A stretch of DNA of 64,000 nt from Vibrio sp. B1FLJ16. Its GTDB lineage: Bacteria; Pseudomonadota; Gammaproteobacteria; Enterobacterales; Vibrionaceae. Position 1 is the first letter of the stretch; each line of letters starts with the position of its first letter. The notes under the pieces are model-generated. The model saw only the letters and a list, made by a program, of their open reading frames with translations. It searched no databases and was not told where the DNA came from. Shown one piece after another: positions 31,707-41,575 of the stretch. Position numbers and translations under genes: made by a program. Where the stretch lies: assembly GCF_905175385.1 (NCBI RefSeq), contig NZ_HG992749.1, positions 620,001 to 684,000 on the forward strand, read 5' to 3'.

Positions 31707-33260
31707 ATGACTAAAAATATCCATGACCAACGTATTCTGATCTTGGACTTCGGTTCTCAGTACACTCAATTAGTTGCTCGCCGCGTACGTGAAATCGGCG
31801 TTTACTGTGAACTGTGGAGCTGGGATGTAGAAGAAGCGGATATTCGTGAATTCAACCCAGATGGCATCATCCTGTCTGGTGGCCCTGAAAGCGTTACGGA
31901 AGAGAACTCTCCTCGCGCACCTCAATACGTATTTGACTCAGGTGTTCCTGTACTTGGTGTATGTTACGGCATGCAGACCATGGCAGAACAGTTAGGTGGT
32001 CGAGTAGCTGGCTCAAACGAGCGTGAATTTGGCTACGCACAGGTTAAAGTTTCTGGTGAATCTGCACTGTTTAAAGATCTGGAAGCGACGCAAGATGTTT
32101 GGATGAGCCACGGCGATAAAGTAGTAGAAATTCCGGCAGACTTCGTAAAAGTTGGTGAGACAGAGACTTGTCCTTACGCAGCTATGGCGAACGAAGAGAA
32201 GAAATACTACGGCGTTCAGTTCCACCCAGAAGTTACGCACACAAAACAAGGTCTACAAATGCTAGAGAACTTTGTTCTTGGCGTATGTGGTTGTGAACGT
32301 CTTTGGACATCGGAATCGATCATCGAAGACGCTGTTGCTCGCATTAAAGAGCAAGTGGGTGATGACGAAGTGATCCTGGGCCTTTCTGGCGGTGTGGATT
32401 CATCCGTTGTTGCTATGCTGGTGCACCGTGCGATTGGCGATAAACTAACGTGTGTATTCGTGGATAACGGCCTGCTACGTTTAAACGAAGGTCAGCAGGT
32501 AATGGATATGTTTGGCGACAAGTTCGGTCTGAACATCATCAAAGTTGATGCAGAAGACCGTTTCCTTGACGCGCTGAAAGGCAAGTCAGATCCGGAAGAC
32601 AAGCGTAAGACCATTGGTCACGTGTTCGTAGACGTATTCGATGAAGAATCGAAGAAGCTGAAAAACGCGAAATGGTTGGCTCAGGGTACAATTTACCCGG
32701 ACGTAATCGAGTCAGCTGCTTCCAAGACGGGTAAAGCACACGTGATCAAATCGCACCATAACGTGGGCGGTCTGCCTGAAGATATGGAAATGGGTCTGGT
32801 TGAGCCATTACGTGAGCTGTTCAAAGACGAAGTTCGTAAGATCGGTCTGGAGCTAGGTCTTCCGTACAACATGCTTTACCGCCACCCGTTCCCGGGGCCA
32901 GGTCTGGGTGTTCGCGTTCTTGGCGAGATCAAGAAAGAGTACTGCGACTTACTACGTCGTGCTGACGCTATCTTCATTGAAGAGCTTCACGCAGCTGATC
33001 TGTACAACAAAGTTTCTCAAGCGTTCACTGTATTCCTACCAGTCCGTTCTGTTGGTGTAATGGGTGACGGTCGTAAGTATGATTGGGTTGTTTCTCTGCG
33101 TGCAGTAGAAACTATCGACTTCATGACTGCGCATTGGGCACACCTGCCATATGACTTCCTGGGTAAGGTTTCTAACCGCATTATCAACGAAGTTGATGGC
33201 ATTTCGCGTGTTGTTTACGACATTTCTGGTAAGCCGCCAGCGACAATCGAATGGGAATAA
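31707..33260 (+). CDS. guaA: GMP synthase (glutamine-hydrolysing)
   Basis: A 517-residue two-domain enzyme making GMP from XMP. The class I glutaminase has [15 protein letters not shown] (nucleophile cysteine) and QFHPEVTHT. The ATP-pyrophosphatase part has [15 protein letters not shown], and the C-terminal dimerisation domain shows [15 protein letters not shown]. Second gene of the gua unit. Confidence 0.98.
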   Translation: MTKNIHDQRILILDFGSQYTQLVARRVREIGVYCELWSWDVEEADIREFNPDGIILSGGPESVTEENSPRAPQYVFDSGVPVLGVCYGMQTMAEQLGGRVAGSNEREFGYAQVKVSGESALFKDLEATQDVWMSHGDKVVEIPADFVKVGETETCPYAAMANEEKKYYGVQFHPEVTHTKQGLQMLENFVLGVCGCERLWTSESIIEDAVARIKEQVGDDEVILGLSGGVDSSVVAMLVHRAIGDKLTCVFVDNGLLRLNEGQQVMDMFGDKFGLNIIKVDAEDRFLDALKGKSDPEDKRKTIGHVFVDVFDEESKKLKNAKWLAQGTIYPDVIESAASKTGKAHVIKSHHNVGGLPEDMEMGLVEPLRELFKDEVRKIGLELGLPYNMLYRHPFPGPGLGVRVLGEIKKEYCDLLRRADAIFIEELHAADLYNKVSQAFTVFLPVRSVGVMGDGRKYDWVVSLRAVETIDFMTAHWAHLPYDFLGKVSNRIINEVDGISRVVYDISGKPPATIEWE

Positions 33261-33281
33261 TCCTCTTCGGTACCGTTTGTT

Positions 33282-33306
33282 AAACCAGCCTTCGGGCTGG
33301 TTTTTT
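33282..33306 (+). terminator. Terminator of guaA
   Basis: Stem AAACCAGCC / GGCTGGTTT closed by a TTCG tetraloop, followed by a T-run. Confidence 0.95.
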
Positions 33307-33530
33307 ATTGTCTTCACTTCGTCAGGCTCTGACTCAGACACTGCTTTATTATCATGTTTTTTGCCCAGAATGTTTTTGAAGCAGGTAAACATTTTACTGT
33401 AACGGCCAAGTTTCAGTGCGCTTAGCGAGGTTATGTTCACTCGCAAGTTGACGTTCGCTAACCCTAGTGTTCGTGAATCTTTTTCTTCCTTTATCTACCC
33501 TTTTATTACTTTTAACACAAGGACTTAAAG

Positions 33531-35243
33531 ATGAAGAGAAGAAGTTATGTCACTGCATTAGCAATGCTGACAGCGGCTCCGACTGCCTGGGCTGCAATGA
33601 ATATTCAGCCCGACCCTGAGAACCCGACAGGCTATATTATTTCTCGTGCTGATGTCGAGGCGGTGGAACAACAGAAAACCGCTGACCCAATGTACCAGAT
33701 CTGGTCGCAAGCGCTTCGTACCGCTCCGAACACGTTAGTTGAAGCGATTGAGCCGGGCAGTGTATCGAATCCGGATAACGTTAAGCGTGCAGAGAAGGTC
33801 TTTCCAGAGGCTGAATGGGATTTCCTTACCCATATGGCTGCTCCTGAATATACCTACACTCGATTCTTGCGTGCAATCGGTAAGTTCCCTGCGTTTTGTG
33901 CGGAGTACACTGATGGCCGCGATTCTGATGCGATTTGTAAACGTTCAATTGTCACAGCCTTTGCTCACTTTGCTCAGGAGACTGGCGGACATATTTCAAT
34001 CGGCAATGTGTCTGATAACCCACTTGCGTTAGAAGAGTGGCAGCAAGCGTTAGTGCACGTACGTGAAATGGGCTGGTCTGAAGGTCAGGCTGGGTACACG
34101 ACGGGTTGCGGTCAGAATGACTGGCAAAACAAGAAGTGGCCATGTGCCGCAGGACAAGGCTATTTTGGCCGTGGTGCTAAGCAGCTTTCTTATCACTTTA
34201 ACTATGGTGCTTTCTCCGAGGTAATGTTTGACGGAGATGCCACTGTACTGCTCAATAATCCTGGTTTGGTTGCAGATTCCTGGCTGAACTTGGCTTCTGC
34301 TATATGGTTCTTCCTGACGCCTCAAGCGCCTAAACCTGCGATGCTGCATGTTATTGATCGTACCTGGGTTCCGTCTCAGCGCGAAATCGATGCAGGTATC
34401 GGTTACGGTTTCGGCACCACGATCAATATCATCAATGGCGGTATTGAGTGTGGCGCGCAAAATAAAGACAAAGGGCAGCCGGTTAACCGTATACGGTACT
34501 GGGAAGGATTATCTGAGCATTATCAGATCCCGATTGAAGCCGATGAGCAGAACACCTGCTGGCAGCAAACGCCTTACGGTAGCCTGAACCTTAACGGAGC
34601 GACCGATGTGCTTTACACCAACTGGGATGGCAACTGGAAGTATTATTCAGACCGCCCCGGTGGCTACTCGTTTGAGTGTGAGCTGGTGGGATTCCAGACG
34701 GCGTATTCTGCACTTGTCCCGGGTGATTACGAGAAGTGTGTTACGAACCTATATGAATCGCACTCCAGCTGGCCAGAAGTACGTGTAGTTGATGAGCTTG
34801 TGGTTGTTGATCCTGTTGAACCACCAGTTGATGGTGTTGCAGCCTGGGACGCAAGTAAAGTTTATACCGGGGGCGAACAGGTGTCTTACTCAGGTGCAGT
34901 ATATGAGGCGAAGTGGTGGTCTCAGGGGAATGAGCCGACCGCAGGCGACCCGTGGAAGCTAGTGTCAGGCACGCCGACAACAGAACCTGAAACTCCCATT
35001 ACTGAGCCTGAAACACCGGTTACCGAACCAGAGACACCAGTCACTGAACCGGAAACGCCTGTGACTGAACCAGAGCAGCCTGTTAGTAGTGATTTCATCA
35101 CCTGGGAACCTGGCGTCACTCAAGTTGCGAACGGAGATAAAGTGACTTACCAGGGTAAATGTTTTGTGGCTAAAAATGGACCGGGTACGTGGGAAACTCC
35201 ACGACAGAGTAACTGGTTCTGGGATGAGATTTCCTGCCAGTAA
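33531..35243 (+). CDS. Secreted GH19 chitinase with two chitin-binding modules
   Basis: A 570-residue secreted enzyme. Signal peptide 1-21 (AWA cleavage). The GH19 catalytic domain spans about 90-340: the general acid E150 in [11 protein letters not shown] and the fold signature [16 protein letters not shown] (211-226). A CBM5/12 module follows (about 443-483, [17 protein letters not shown]), then a linker of five 7-residue [11 protein letters not shown] repeats, then a second CBM5/12-like module at the C-terminus ([20 protein letters not shown]). It cleaves chitin outside the cell, consistent with a marine vibrio. Monocistronic, with its own terminator. Confidence 0.95.
   Translation: MKRRSYVTALAMLTAAPTAWAAMNIQPDPENPTGYIISRADVEAVEQQKTADPMYQIWSQALRTAPNTLVEAIEPGSVSNPDNVKRAEKVFPEAEWDFLTHMAAPEYTYTRFLRAIGKFPAFCAEYTDGRDSDAICKRSIVTAFAHFAQETGGHISIGNVSDNPLALEEWQQALVHVREMGWSEGQAGYTTGCGQNDWQNKKWPCAAGQGYFGRGAKQLSYHFNYGAFSEVMFDGDATVLLNNPGLVADSWLNLASAIWFFLTPQAPKPAMLHVIDRTWVPSQREIDAGIGYGFGTTINIINGGIECGAQNKDKGQPVNRIRYWEGLSEHYQIPIEADEQNTCWQQTPYGSLNLNGATDVLYTNWDGNWKYYSDRPGGYSFECELVGFQTAYSALVPGDYEKCVTNLYESHSSWPEVRVVDELVVVDPVEPPVDGVAAWDASKVYTGGEQVSYSGAVYEAKWWSQGNEPTAGDPWKLVSGTPTTEPETPITEPETPVTEPETPVTEPETPVTEPEQPVSSDFITWEPGVTQVANGDKVTYQGKCFVAKNGPGTWETPRQSNWFWDEISCQ
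34978..35082 (+). repeat. Coding tandem repeat of the chitinase linker
   Basis: Five 21-base units encoding TEPETP(I/V), the last degenerating to TEPEQPV. Synonymous differences between units show it is not a very recent expansion. Confidence 0.85.
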
Positions 35244-35263
35244 TGACATTTAGCCTTACTTCC

Positions 35264-35290
35264 GACCCCGCTTATTAGTGGGGTCTTCTT
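35264..35290 (+). terminator. Terminator of the chitinase gene
   Basis: Stem GACCCC / GGGGTC with a 10-base loop and a T-rich tail. Confidence 0.75.
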
Positions 35291-35407
35291 ATTTATAGCG
35301 TGAATGTTTATGGAATCTAAGTTTTCAATAACGGCTTTTCTCTTTTCCATTAGCCTCCATTAAAATTTGCACGCATTTTGTATCAACTTTTTTTAAGGTA
35401 TCAGTAC

Positions 35408-36001
35408 ATGTCGACAAAACTGGCTAACCCAGCGCCGCTAGGTCTTATGGGTTTCGGTATGACCACAATTCTGCTTAACATTCACAATGCAGGATTTTTC
35501 CCAATGGACTCTATGATTCTGGCGATGGGCATCTTCTATGGTGGCTTAGGTCAAGTTATCGTTGGCATTATGTGCTACAAGCGTGGCGATACGTTTGGTA
35601 CAACCGCATTCACTTCTTACGGTTTGTTCTGGTTAACTTTGGTAGGTCTTATTGTAATGCCTCACATGGGGCTGCCAGCTAGCCCAGCAAGCTTTATGGG
35701 TTGGTATCTAGCCTTGTGGGGTATCTTTACTGGTTTCATGTTTATCGGCTCTCTGTGCTACCCGACAGCCAAACAGGTTGTATTTGGCTCGCTAACCATC
35801 TTGTTCTTCCTGCTTGCAGCTCGTGACTTTACTGGTAGTGAGTTCATCGGAACAGTCGCTGGCTTTGAAGGGATCTTCTGTGGTGCTAGTGCCATTTACT
35901 TCGCAATGGCACAAGTACTGAACAACGAGTTTGGTCGTGAAGTTCTGCCGGTTGGCAAAGCCAAAATTGCTCGCAAAGTTGAAGCTTTAGCGACAGCCTA
36001 A
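35408..36001 (+). CDS. Acetate/succinate transporter family protein (SatP/YaaH)
   Basis: A 197-residue, six-span inner-membrane protein of the GPR1/FUN34/YaaH family. The signature [14 protein letters not shown] opens the first span and [23 protein letters not shown] follows in two pieces. E. coli SatP carries acetate and succinate with protons. The ATG at 35408 gives the usual N-terminus; ten extra codons upstream are open but unlikely. Acetate uptake next to a chitinase is suggestive because deacetylation of chitin sugars releases acetate, but no shared operon is seen. Confidence 0.9.
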   Translation: MSTKLANPAPLGLMGFGMTTILLNIHNAGFFPMDSMILAMGIFYGGLGQVIVGIMCYKRGDTFGTTAFTSYGLFWLTLVGLIVMPHMGLPASPASFMGWYLALWGIFTGFMFIGSLCYPTAKQVVFGSLTILFFLLAARDFTGSEFIGTVAGFEGIFCGASAIYFAMAQVLNNEFGREVLPVGKAKIARKVEALATA

Positions 36002-36027
36002 ATCGTAAACCTTAAACCGGATGGTAC

Positions 36028-36058
36028 AGGCGGATCTCCTAAGATCCGCCTATTTATT
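36028..36058 (+). terminator. Terminator of the satP-like gene
   Basis: Perfect 9-bp stem AGGCGGATC / GATCCGCCT with a 6-base loop and AT-rich tail. Confidence 0.8.
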
Positions 36059-36175
36059 ACCAGGACGTAAGCAAGTGGGAATTTTCTGATTTACGGTTTA
36101 TCGTGATTCAAATCGGGCTTTTTCTTGAAAGATGACTCATTATTGGATTACCCCATATACAACGAGTTACATCTT

Positions 36176-37156
36176 ATGAAAAAACATCTAGCGTTTATTC
36201 TCTCACTCGCCATTGCGGTGCTTTCATTTCCGACTTCAGCCCTAGTTAGCGATCCATTACCTTCTTGGAATGATGGAGAGGCCAAGGACGCCATTATCCA
36301 CTTTGTCAATGATGTAACTGACGCAGACTCTGCCAATTATGTTGCCCCTGAAGATCGTATCGCTACTTTTGATAACGACGGAACGTTATGGTCTGAAAAG
36401 CCAATGTATTTCCAGTTACTATTCGCCATTGATCAAATTAAAGTTCAGGCAAAAGACCATCCGGAATGGAAAACGACAAAGCCATATTCCTTAGTGTTAA
36501 GCGGCCAGATTGATAAGTTGACAACAGAAGATCTGATGGAGTTAGTGAAGCAAACGCACACGGGCATGAGCAGCGATGAATTTACTGAAATAGTGAAGAG
36601 CTGGATAAGCGCTTCCAAACATCCGGTAACCGGTAAGCCATATACAGACATGGTTTTCCAACCAATGTTAGAAGTACTGGATTATCTGCAAGATAACGGG
36701 TTTAAAAATTTTATCGTTTCAGGTGGCGGTAATGCCTTCATGCGCGCCTGGGCAACGGAAGTCTATAACATTCCACCTGAACGTATCATCGGCACCCGAC
36801 TCTCGACGGAGTTTGTCAACGTAGGCGGAAACTATCAAATCAATCGTGTACCTGGTATCGATGTGAATAATGATAAAACAGAAAAACCGCTGCAAATTTA
36901 TCAACATATCGGTAAGCGCCCAATTGCTTCCTTTGGTAATTCTGATGGTGATTTACAGATGCTGCAATGGACAACGTCGGGAACTGGAGCACGCTTGGCT
37001 ATGTATGTTCATCACACAGATAAGGAACGAGAATGGGCATACGACAGACAATCAAGCATCGGTACACTTGATAAAGGGCTGGATGAAGCAAGAGAAAAAG
37101 GCTGGCTGGTTGTTGATATGAAAAATGACTGGAGACAAATCTTTCCGTCCAAATAA
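36176..37156 (+). CDS. Exported HAD-superfamily phosphatase
   Basis: A 326-residue protein. A signal peptide (1-22, MKKHLAFILSLAIAVLSF) is followed by a haloacid dehalogenase domain: motif I D66-N-D68-G-T (ATFDNDGTLW), motif II serine in FIVSGGGNAF and motif IV GNSDGDLQM. The layout resembles phosphoserine-phosphatase-like HAD enzymes, here in the periplasm. The ATG at 36176 is chosen because the signal peptide begins there; the frame is open 17 codons further upstream. It faces the AGCS symporter gene. Substrate unknown. Confidence 0.85.
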   Translation: MKKHLAFILSLAIAVLSFPTSALVSDPLPSWNDGEAKDAIIHFVNDVTDADSANYVAPEDRIATFDNDGTLWSEKPMYFQLLFAIDQIKVQAKDHPEWKTTKPYSLVLSGQIDKLTTEDLMELVKQTHTGMSSDEFTEIVKSWISASKHPVTGKPYTDMVFQPMLEVLDYLQDNGFKNFIVSGGGNAFMRAWATEVYNIPPERIIGTRLSTEFVNVGGNYQINRVPGIDVNNDKTEKPLQIYQHIGKRPIASFGNSDGDLQMLQWTTSGTGARLAMYVHHTDKEREWAYDRQSSIGTLDKGLDEAREKGWLVVDMKNDWRQIFPSK

Positions 37157-37175
37157 CGGGAGAGACTAACGACAA

Positions 37176-37207
37176 TAAAAAAGGGCCAGCGAATTGCTGG
37201 CCCTTGT
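37176..37207. terminator. Bidirectional terminator between the HAD and AGCS genes
   Basis: Stem AAGGGCCAGC / GCTGGCCCTT, 5-base loop. An A-run on the left gives a strong T-run on the reverse strand. Confidence 0.85.
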
Positions 37208-37239
37208 CGTTGTGTAATGCTGTATTTATTTTTGTAGTT

Positions 37240-38790
37240 TTAGAATGAACCTTCTTCAGCAGTTTTGGTTGTTTCAACTGCTTCAGTCTCGGCTGATTTA
37301 CCTGTCTTACGCTTGTATTTCTCTTCCCAGTAGTCGGCACCTTTAATACCTAGTGCTACCGGATTGAACGTATATTCAGTCACGCCTTGTTTCTGCTGCT
37401 GTTCATAGTCAGTCAGCGCTTTAAGTGCTGGTTTAGACATGAAGAAGATGATCAGAATACCGACAATGTTCAGCCAAGCCATCAAGCCAACACCTACGTC
37501 ACCCATCGCCCAGGCAAGGTTCGCAGTTTTCACCGTTCCGTAGAATACCGCAGACAGCAGAATCAGTTTCAGAATAAACATCAGGCCATCGATTTTAAAC
37601 GTACGACGAATGTAAGCGATGTTTGTTTCTGCGATGTAGTAGTAAGCCAAGATGGTTGTAAATGCGAAGAAGAACAGAGCAATAGCAACGAACGGTTTGC
37701 CCACTCCAGGAAGTGCACTTTCGATTGCCATCTGAGTAAATACTGGGCCGTTAGCACCAATGTCTGCAGGCAGGTTCTGTACCAGGAACGCGCCTTCTAC
37801 TGCACCGTGAACGTTGTAAGCACCTGTGATAAGGATCATGAACGCGGTTGCTGAACAAACCAGCAGCGTATCGATGTAGATAGAGAACGATTGAACCAGA
37901 CCTTGCTGAGCTGGGTGGTCAACACTTGCTGCTGCCGCAGCGTGAGGACCTGTACCCTGACCGGCTTCGTTAGAGTAAACACCACGTTTTACACCCCAGC
38001 CGATTGCTGCACCGATGCCCGCCATTGGCGTGAATGCGTCACCAATGATCATGCCGAAGATGCGTGGAACTTCGCCAATGTTCAGAAGGATGATTACAAA
38101 TGCTGTTACGATGTAAGCCAAAGCCATGAAAGGAACAACGATTTGGGTAAAGTTTGCGATACGTTTTACACCACCAAAGATGATGAAAGCGAGAATGACA
38201 CAAACAACCGTACCAGTGAAAATTTTAGCAAAACTGATAGTACCGATAGCGGTTTCGATCATGTCACCAGAACCGAATGCCGCTTCAACCGCGTTACCGA
38301 TACTGTTTGACTGAACGCCTGGCAGTAGCACACCACACGCAAAGATAGTCGAGATAGCAAAGATCCAAGCGTACCATTTTTGTCCCATTGCTTTTTCAAT
38401 GTAGTAAGCCGGACCACCACGGAATTCGCCTTCATCTTCTTCTTTGTAGATTTGCGCAAGGGTAGATTCTGCGTAAGCAGTTGCCGCACCAAAGAACGCA
38501 ACAACCCACATCCAGAATACCGCACCCGGACCACCAAAGCCGATAGCGGCAGCAACACCTGCAATGTTACCTGTACCTACACGGCCAGATAGCGATACGG
38601 CAAGCGCCTGAAATGATGAAATCCCTTTTTTAGAACTCTTTCCTGATAGCAATAGACGCCACATTTCAAAGAAGTGACGAACTTGTACGAAACGAGTCAT
38701 GATGGAATAAAATAAACCAGCACCCAGGCACAAGTAGATCAGTACCGGGCTCCAGATTATTCCATTCAAAAAATCAACTAATGACTGCAT
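37240..38790 (-). CDS. Sodium:alanine/glycine symporter (AGCS family)
   Basis: A 516-residue multi-span protein of the alanine-or-glycine:cation symporter family. Family features include FQALAVSLSGRVGTGNIAGV, FWMWVVAFFGAATAYAESTLAQ and GWGVKRGVYSNEAGQGTGPHAAAAA (the last split around residue 280). It imports alanine or glycine with sodium. The next gene on the same strand is dadA, which oxidises D-alanine, so both may serve alanine use, though 293 bases separate them. No glycine riboswitch is readable upstream. Confidence 0.95.
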   Translation of the reverse strand: MQSLVDFLNGIIWSPVLIYLCLGAGLFYSIMTRFVQVRHFFEMWRLLLSGKSSKKGISSFQALAVSLSGRVGTGNIAGVAAAIGFGGPGAVFWMWVVAFFGAATAYAESTLAQIYKEEDEGEFRGGPAYYIEKAMGQKWYAWIFAISTIFACGVLLPGVQSNSIGNAVEAAFGSGDMIETAIGTISFAKIFTGTVVCVILAFIIFGGVKRIANFTQIVVPFMALAYIVTAFVIILLNIGEVPRIFGMIIGDAFTPMAGIGAAIGWGVKRGVYSNEAGQGTGPHAAAAASVDHPAQQGLVQSFSIYIDTLLVCSATAFMILITGAYNVHGAVEGAFLVQNLPADIGANGPVFTQMAIESALPGVGKPFVAIALFFFAFTTILAYYYIAETNIAYIRRTFKIDGLMFILKLILLSAVFYGTVKTANLAWAMGDVGVGLMAWLNIVGILIIFFMSKPALKALTDYEQQQKQGVTEYTFNPVALGIKGADYWEEKYKRKTGKSAETEAVETTKTAEEGSF

Positions 38791-39083
38791 GAGTATTTTC
38801 CCTGTTAGTTGTGTTTGCGGTTATTTTCCAAACAATACATTACCTTTTTTTGTAACGTAATTGTTAACCTTTTTGGCTTAAAATCCTTAGTAGCGTGATG
38901 GTGTACACAGAATAGATAACTCTCCTTAATATCTTCTTACCATTATCATATATGTGATTGGTTGAGTTAAAATTCCCTTTTTGATTAATTTTGCAGCAGA
39001 TTGTTATTTGAATGCACGCTAAATCTGATAAGTTCAAAATGCTGACATATATGCGCTTAGTGGTATTATTGGCTATTAATTGT

Positions 39084-40340
39084 TCAAGCGTAACGGAACA
39101 AGTTCAGCTCTGATGGCTCTATAACTTTTGTTGTTTTCCCTGCCATAATGTTTGCCAGTAACTGGCCGGATCCACAAGCCATTGTCCAGCCAAGAGTGCC
39201 ATGCCCTGTATTGGTAAAGAGGTTCTCGTAAGGCGTTGCGCCAATGATAGGCGTACCATCTGGTGTCATAGGTCTGAAACCTGTCCAGAATTCAGCCTGA
39301 CTAAAATCGCCACTACGTGGGAACAGGTCGCGGATCACCATCTCAATCGTGTTCTTTCTCTTCTGTGGTATCGAGCCATCAAATCCTGCTAGTTCGGCGG
39401 TTCCTGCGACGCGAATTCTGTCATCAAAGCGAGTCATCGCGACTTTGTAAGTCTCATCCATTACTGTCGAACGTGGCGCATATTGCTCGTTTTCGATTGG
39501 CATAGTAAGTGAGTAGCCTTTAACCGGGTAAACCGGGATATTAATATCAAGTTGTCTGAGCAGAGCGGTAGAGTAGCTTCCTGACGCCAGTACAAACTGG
39601 TCGGCTTTGAATAATCCGCGGTTGGTTTGGACACCTGTGACCTTTTTCCCCTCGGTAACCCAATTGCTTATTTCAGTATTGAACTCAAACTTCACGCCAT
39701 GAGCTTTTGCCAGCTCCGTCAGTTGCTGGCAGAACTGGAAACAGTCACCGGTTTCATCATCCGGCAGATACAAACCACCAACAATCTTTTCTTTTACCAG
39801 AGCAAGGCCCGGCTCCTGCTTGATGCATTGTTCGACATCCATCAACTCGAAACGCGTGCCGCTTTGTTCAAGCAGTTTGATGTCTTTTTCAATTGCTTTT
39901 AACTGCTGCTCGGTACGAAAGACCTGTAAGGTGCCGAACTGACGTCCCTGATAATCAATTGTATGTTCTTTACGCAACTGCTCCAAGCAGGCACGGCTGT
40001 GATTCGCAATAGAGAGCATACGGGCTTTGTTTACCTGATAGCGTGGCAACGTGCAGTTCGCGACCATTTTTGATGCCCAGCTGATCATATCTGAGCTTAA
40101 CGTAGGTTTAATTTTTAGCGGTGCATGCTCTTCCATTAACCATTTAATAGCTTTGAGCGGAATCCCCGGAGCAGCCCAGGGAGATGAATACCCGTAGGAG
40201 ATTTGTCCCGCGTTAGCAAAACTGGTTTCCATCGCACTGCTTGGCTGACGATCGATAACCGTTACCTGATAGCCTGCCTGAGATAAATACCAAGCAGACG
40301 TTAAACCGATAACTCCGCTACCTAATACGATGACTTCCAT
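39084..40340 (-). CDS. dadA: D-amino-acid dehydrogenase, small subunit
   Basis: A 418-residue FAD enzyme of the DadA type, oxidising D-alanine and other D-amino acids to keto acids at the membrane. The Rossmann motif VIVLGSGVIGLTSAWYLSQ opens the protein. The C-terminal FTNTGHGTLGWTMACGSG is the second FAD-contact motif of this family. The start MEVIVLGSG at 40340 follows GGAGT; eight upstream codons are unlikely. Divergent from a LysR regulator with a 107-base shared promoter region containing the palindrome TTGTTAACAA (40392-40401). Confidence 0.93.
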   Translation of the reverse strand: MEVIVLGSGVIGLTSAWYLSQAGYQVTVIDRQPSSAMETSFANAGQISYGYSSPWAAPGIPLKAIKWLMEEHAPLKIKPTLSSDMISWASKMVANCTLPRYQVNKARMLSIANHSRACLEQLRKEHTIDYQGRQFGTLQVFRTEQQLKAIEKDIKLLEQSGTRFELMDVEQCIKQEPGLALVKEKIVGGLYLPDDETGDCFQFCQQLTELAKAHGVKFEFNTEISNWVTEGKKVTGVQTNRGLFKADQFVLASGSYSTALLRQLDINIPVYPVKGYSLTMPIENEQYAPRSTVMDETYKVAMTRFDDRIRVAGTAELAGFDGSIPQKRKNTIEMVIRDLFPRSGDFSQAEFWTGFRPMTPDGTPIIGATPYENLFTNTGHGTLGWTMACGSGQLLANIMAGKTTKVIEPSELNLFRYA

Positions 40341-40447
40341 GTATGAACTCCACTCATTTATCAATTGCGGCTAGTTTCTTTTGCTTACCTTTTGTTAACA
40401 ATCGATATAAATTACACATAGAGTTTAGGAAAACTATAGGCTTAAGG

Positions 40448-41362
40448 ATGAGAAGTAATGTGATAAGCGGTTTGTGGCTTTTTTTTCAAGTTGCAGAACA
40501 TACCAGTTTTACTAGTGCTGCCAGAAAACTGCACCTGACAACAGGGGCGGTAAGTCAGCAAATAATTCATTTAGAACAAGCATTAGGTTTTAATCTATTT
40601 GAACGCCACTCGCGAGGAATTCGTTTAACAGACAAAGGAACTCAACTACAGCAGGCAGCGCAATTTCATTTTTCTGAACTGGGAAAACTGCTCGATGAAC
40701 TAAAAGCCGATAAGCAGAACAATGAGATTAAGTTAAAGCTGACGCCGTCATTTGCTTTCAAATGGCTAGTGCCGAAGCTGGAGAGCTTTCATCTGGAACA
40801 TCCGGAGATACAAGTGCAAATCTTTGCCGAAGTGGCGCTGGTTAACAGTGATTTGAAAGATTACGATGTCGCCATCGACTACGGACTGCATCCATATAAA
40901 CATAAAGACGCCGAGTTGCTCTTAGATGAGCAGTTGTTGCCAGTCATGAGCCCTAAATACCTTGAGGATCATCAGTGGCTAAAAGCTGCTTTAGATAACG
41001 ATGAGCCTTTGTCATCAATGGAGCAGTGGAAAGATGCCACTCTGTTACATGACGCACTGCCGTGGGATAAAGCCACACGTGATTACGAGTGGTTATTCTG
41101 GGCTTCAGCCATGGGGTTGAATTTTAAAACAGATGTCGGGCATTTCTTTAACCGCACCGATATGGCAATGTCAGCGGCTGAAGCAGGAGTCGGCATAGCA
41201 ATGGCCAGGATGGCACTAATAGAAGATGAACTGATTACCCAACGCCTGGTTTCTCCCTTTAAGCCAGTCCCCGCCAATGCCGGTTATTATTTGATCATGA
41301 ATACCAAAAGTGAATCAACTGAGCGATTCAGACAATGGTTATCGAGACAAATAGACCCGTAA
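40448..41362 (+). CDS. LysR-family regulator, divergent from dadA
   Basis: A 304-residue LysR regulator. The winged helix lies at about 5-64 (FFQVAEHTSFTSAARKLHLTTGAVSQQI), with a substrate-binding domain to the C-terminus; the sequence type is close to GcvA. The divergent position suggests control of dadA and itself. The start is uncertain: ATG at 40448 or GTG four codons later; only a weak AAGG precedes them. Confidence 0.88.
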   Translation: MRSNVISGLWLFFQVAEHTSFTSAARKLHLTTGAVSQQIIHLEQALGFNLFERHSRGIRLTDKGTQLQQAAQFHFSELGKLLDELKADKQNNEIKLKLTPSFAFKWLVPKLESFHLEHPEIQVQIFAEVALVNSDLKDYDVAIDYGLHPYKHKDAELLLDEQLLPVMSPKYLEDHQWLKAALDNDEPLSSMEQWKDATLLHDALPWDKATRDYEWLFWASAMGLNFKTDVGHFFNRTDMAMSAAEAGVGIAMARMALIEDELITQRLVSPFKPVPANAGYYLIMNTKSESTERFRQWLSRQIDP

Positions 41363-41543
41363 TTTTAGGTTAGCCTTGAAAATAATACGCCTTTCATTTA
41401 CTGGCTCGATTAATTGACTTAAATATCATTAAGTTCCTTGATTTTGTATGACCGAAACCATACCATCCGGCATGTTGTTAAATATTTGTTGTGATTGCTA
41501 ATGCTTTGATTCTGGTTTTGTGTCCTGCCAGAGTGGAAATAGT

Positions 41544-41558
41544 AATAGGAATCCTATT
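41544..41558 (+). promoter_or_regulatory. Inverted repeat before the chemoreceptor gene
   Basis: AATAGGA-A-TCCTATT, perfect, 17 bases before the start codon and just upstream of the ribosome site. Possible operator or small hairpin. Confidence 0.35.
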
Positions 41559-41575
41559 CTGAACAGGGAGTCGTA

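Noticed and set aside
34978..35082. Regular repeats as a CRISPR-like array
   Set aside because: The units are in frame and encode the TEPETPV linker of the chitinase; there are no spacers.
37387..38310. Long forward reading frames opposite the AGCS gene
   Set aside because: They are antisense shadows of a well-conserved membrane protein, with no ribosome sites and no recognisable product.
38791..39083. Glycine riboswitch upstream of the AGCS symporter, as known in V. cholerae
   Set aside because: The reverse strand lacks the conserved riboswitch core (GCCGAAGGAGC-type sequence); the region is AT-rich without the expected tandem aptamers.
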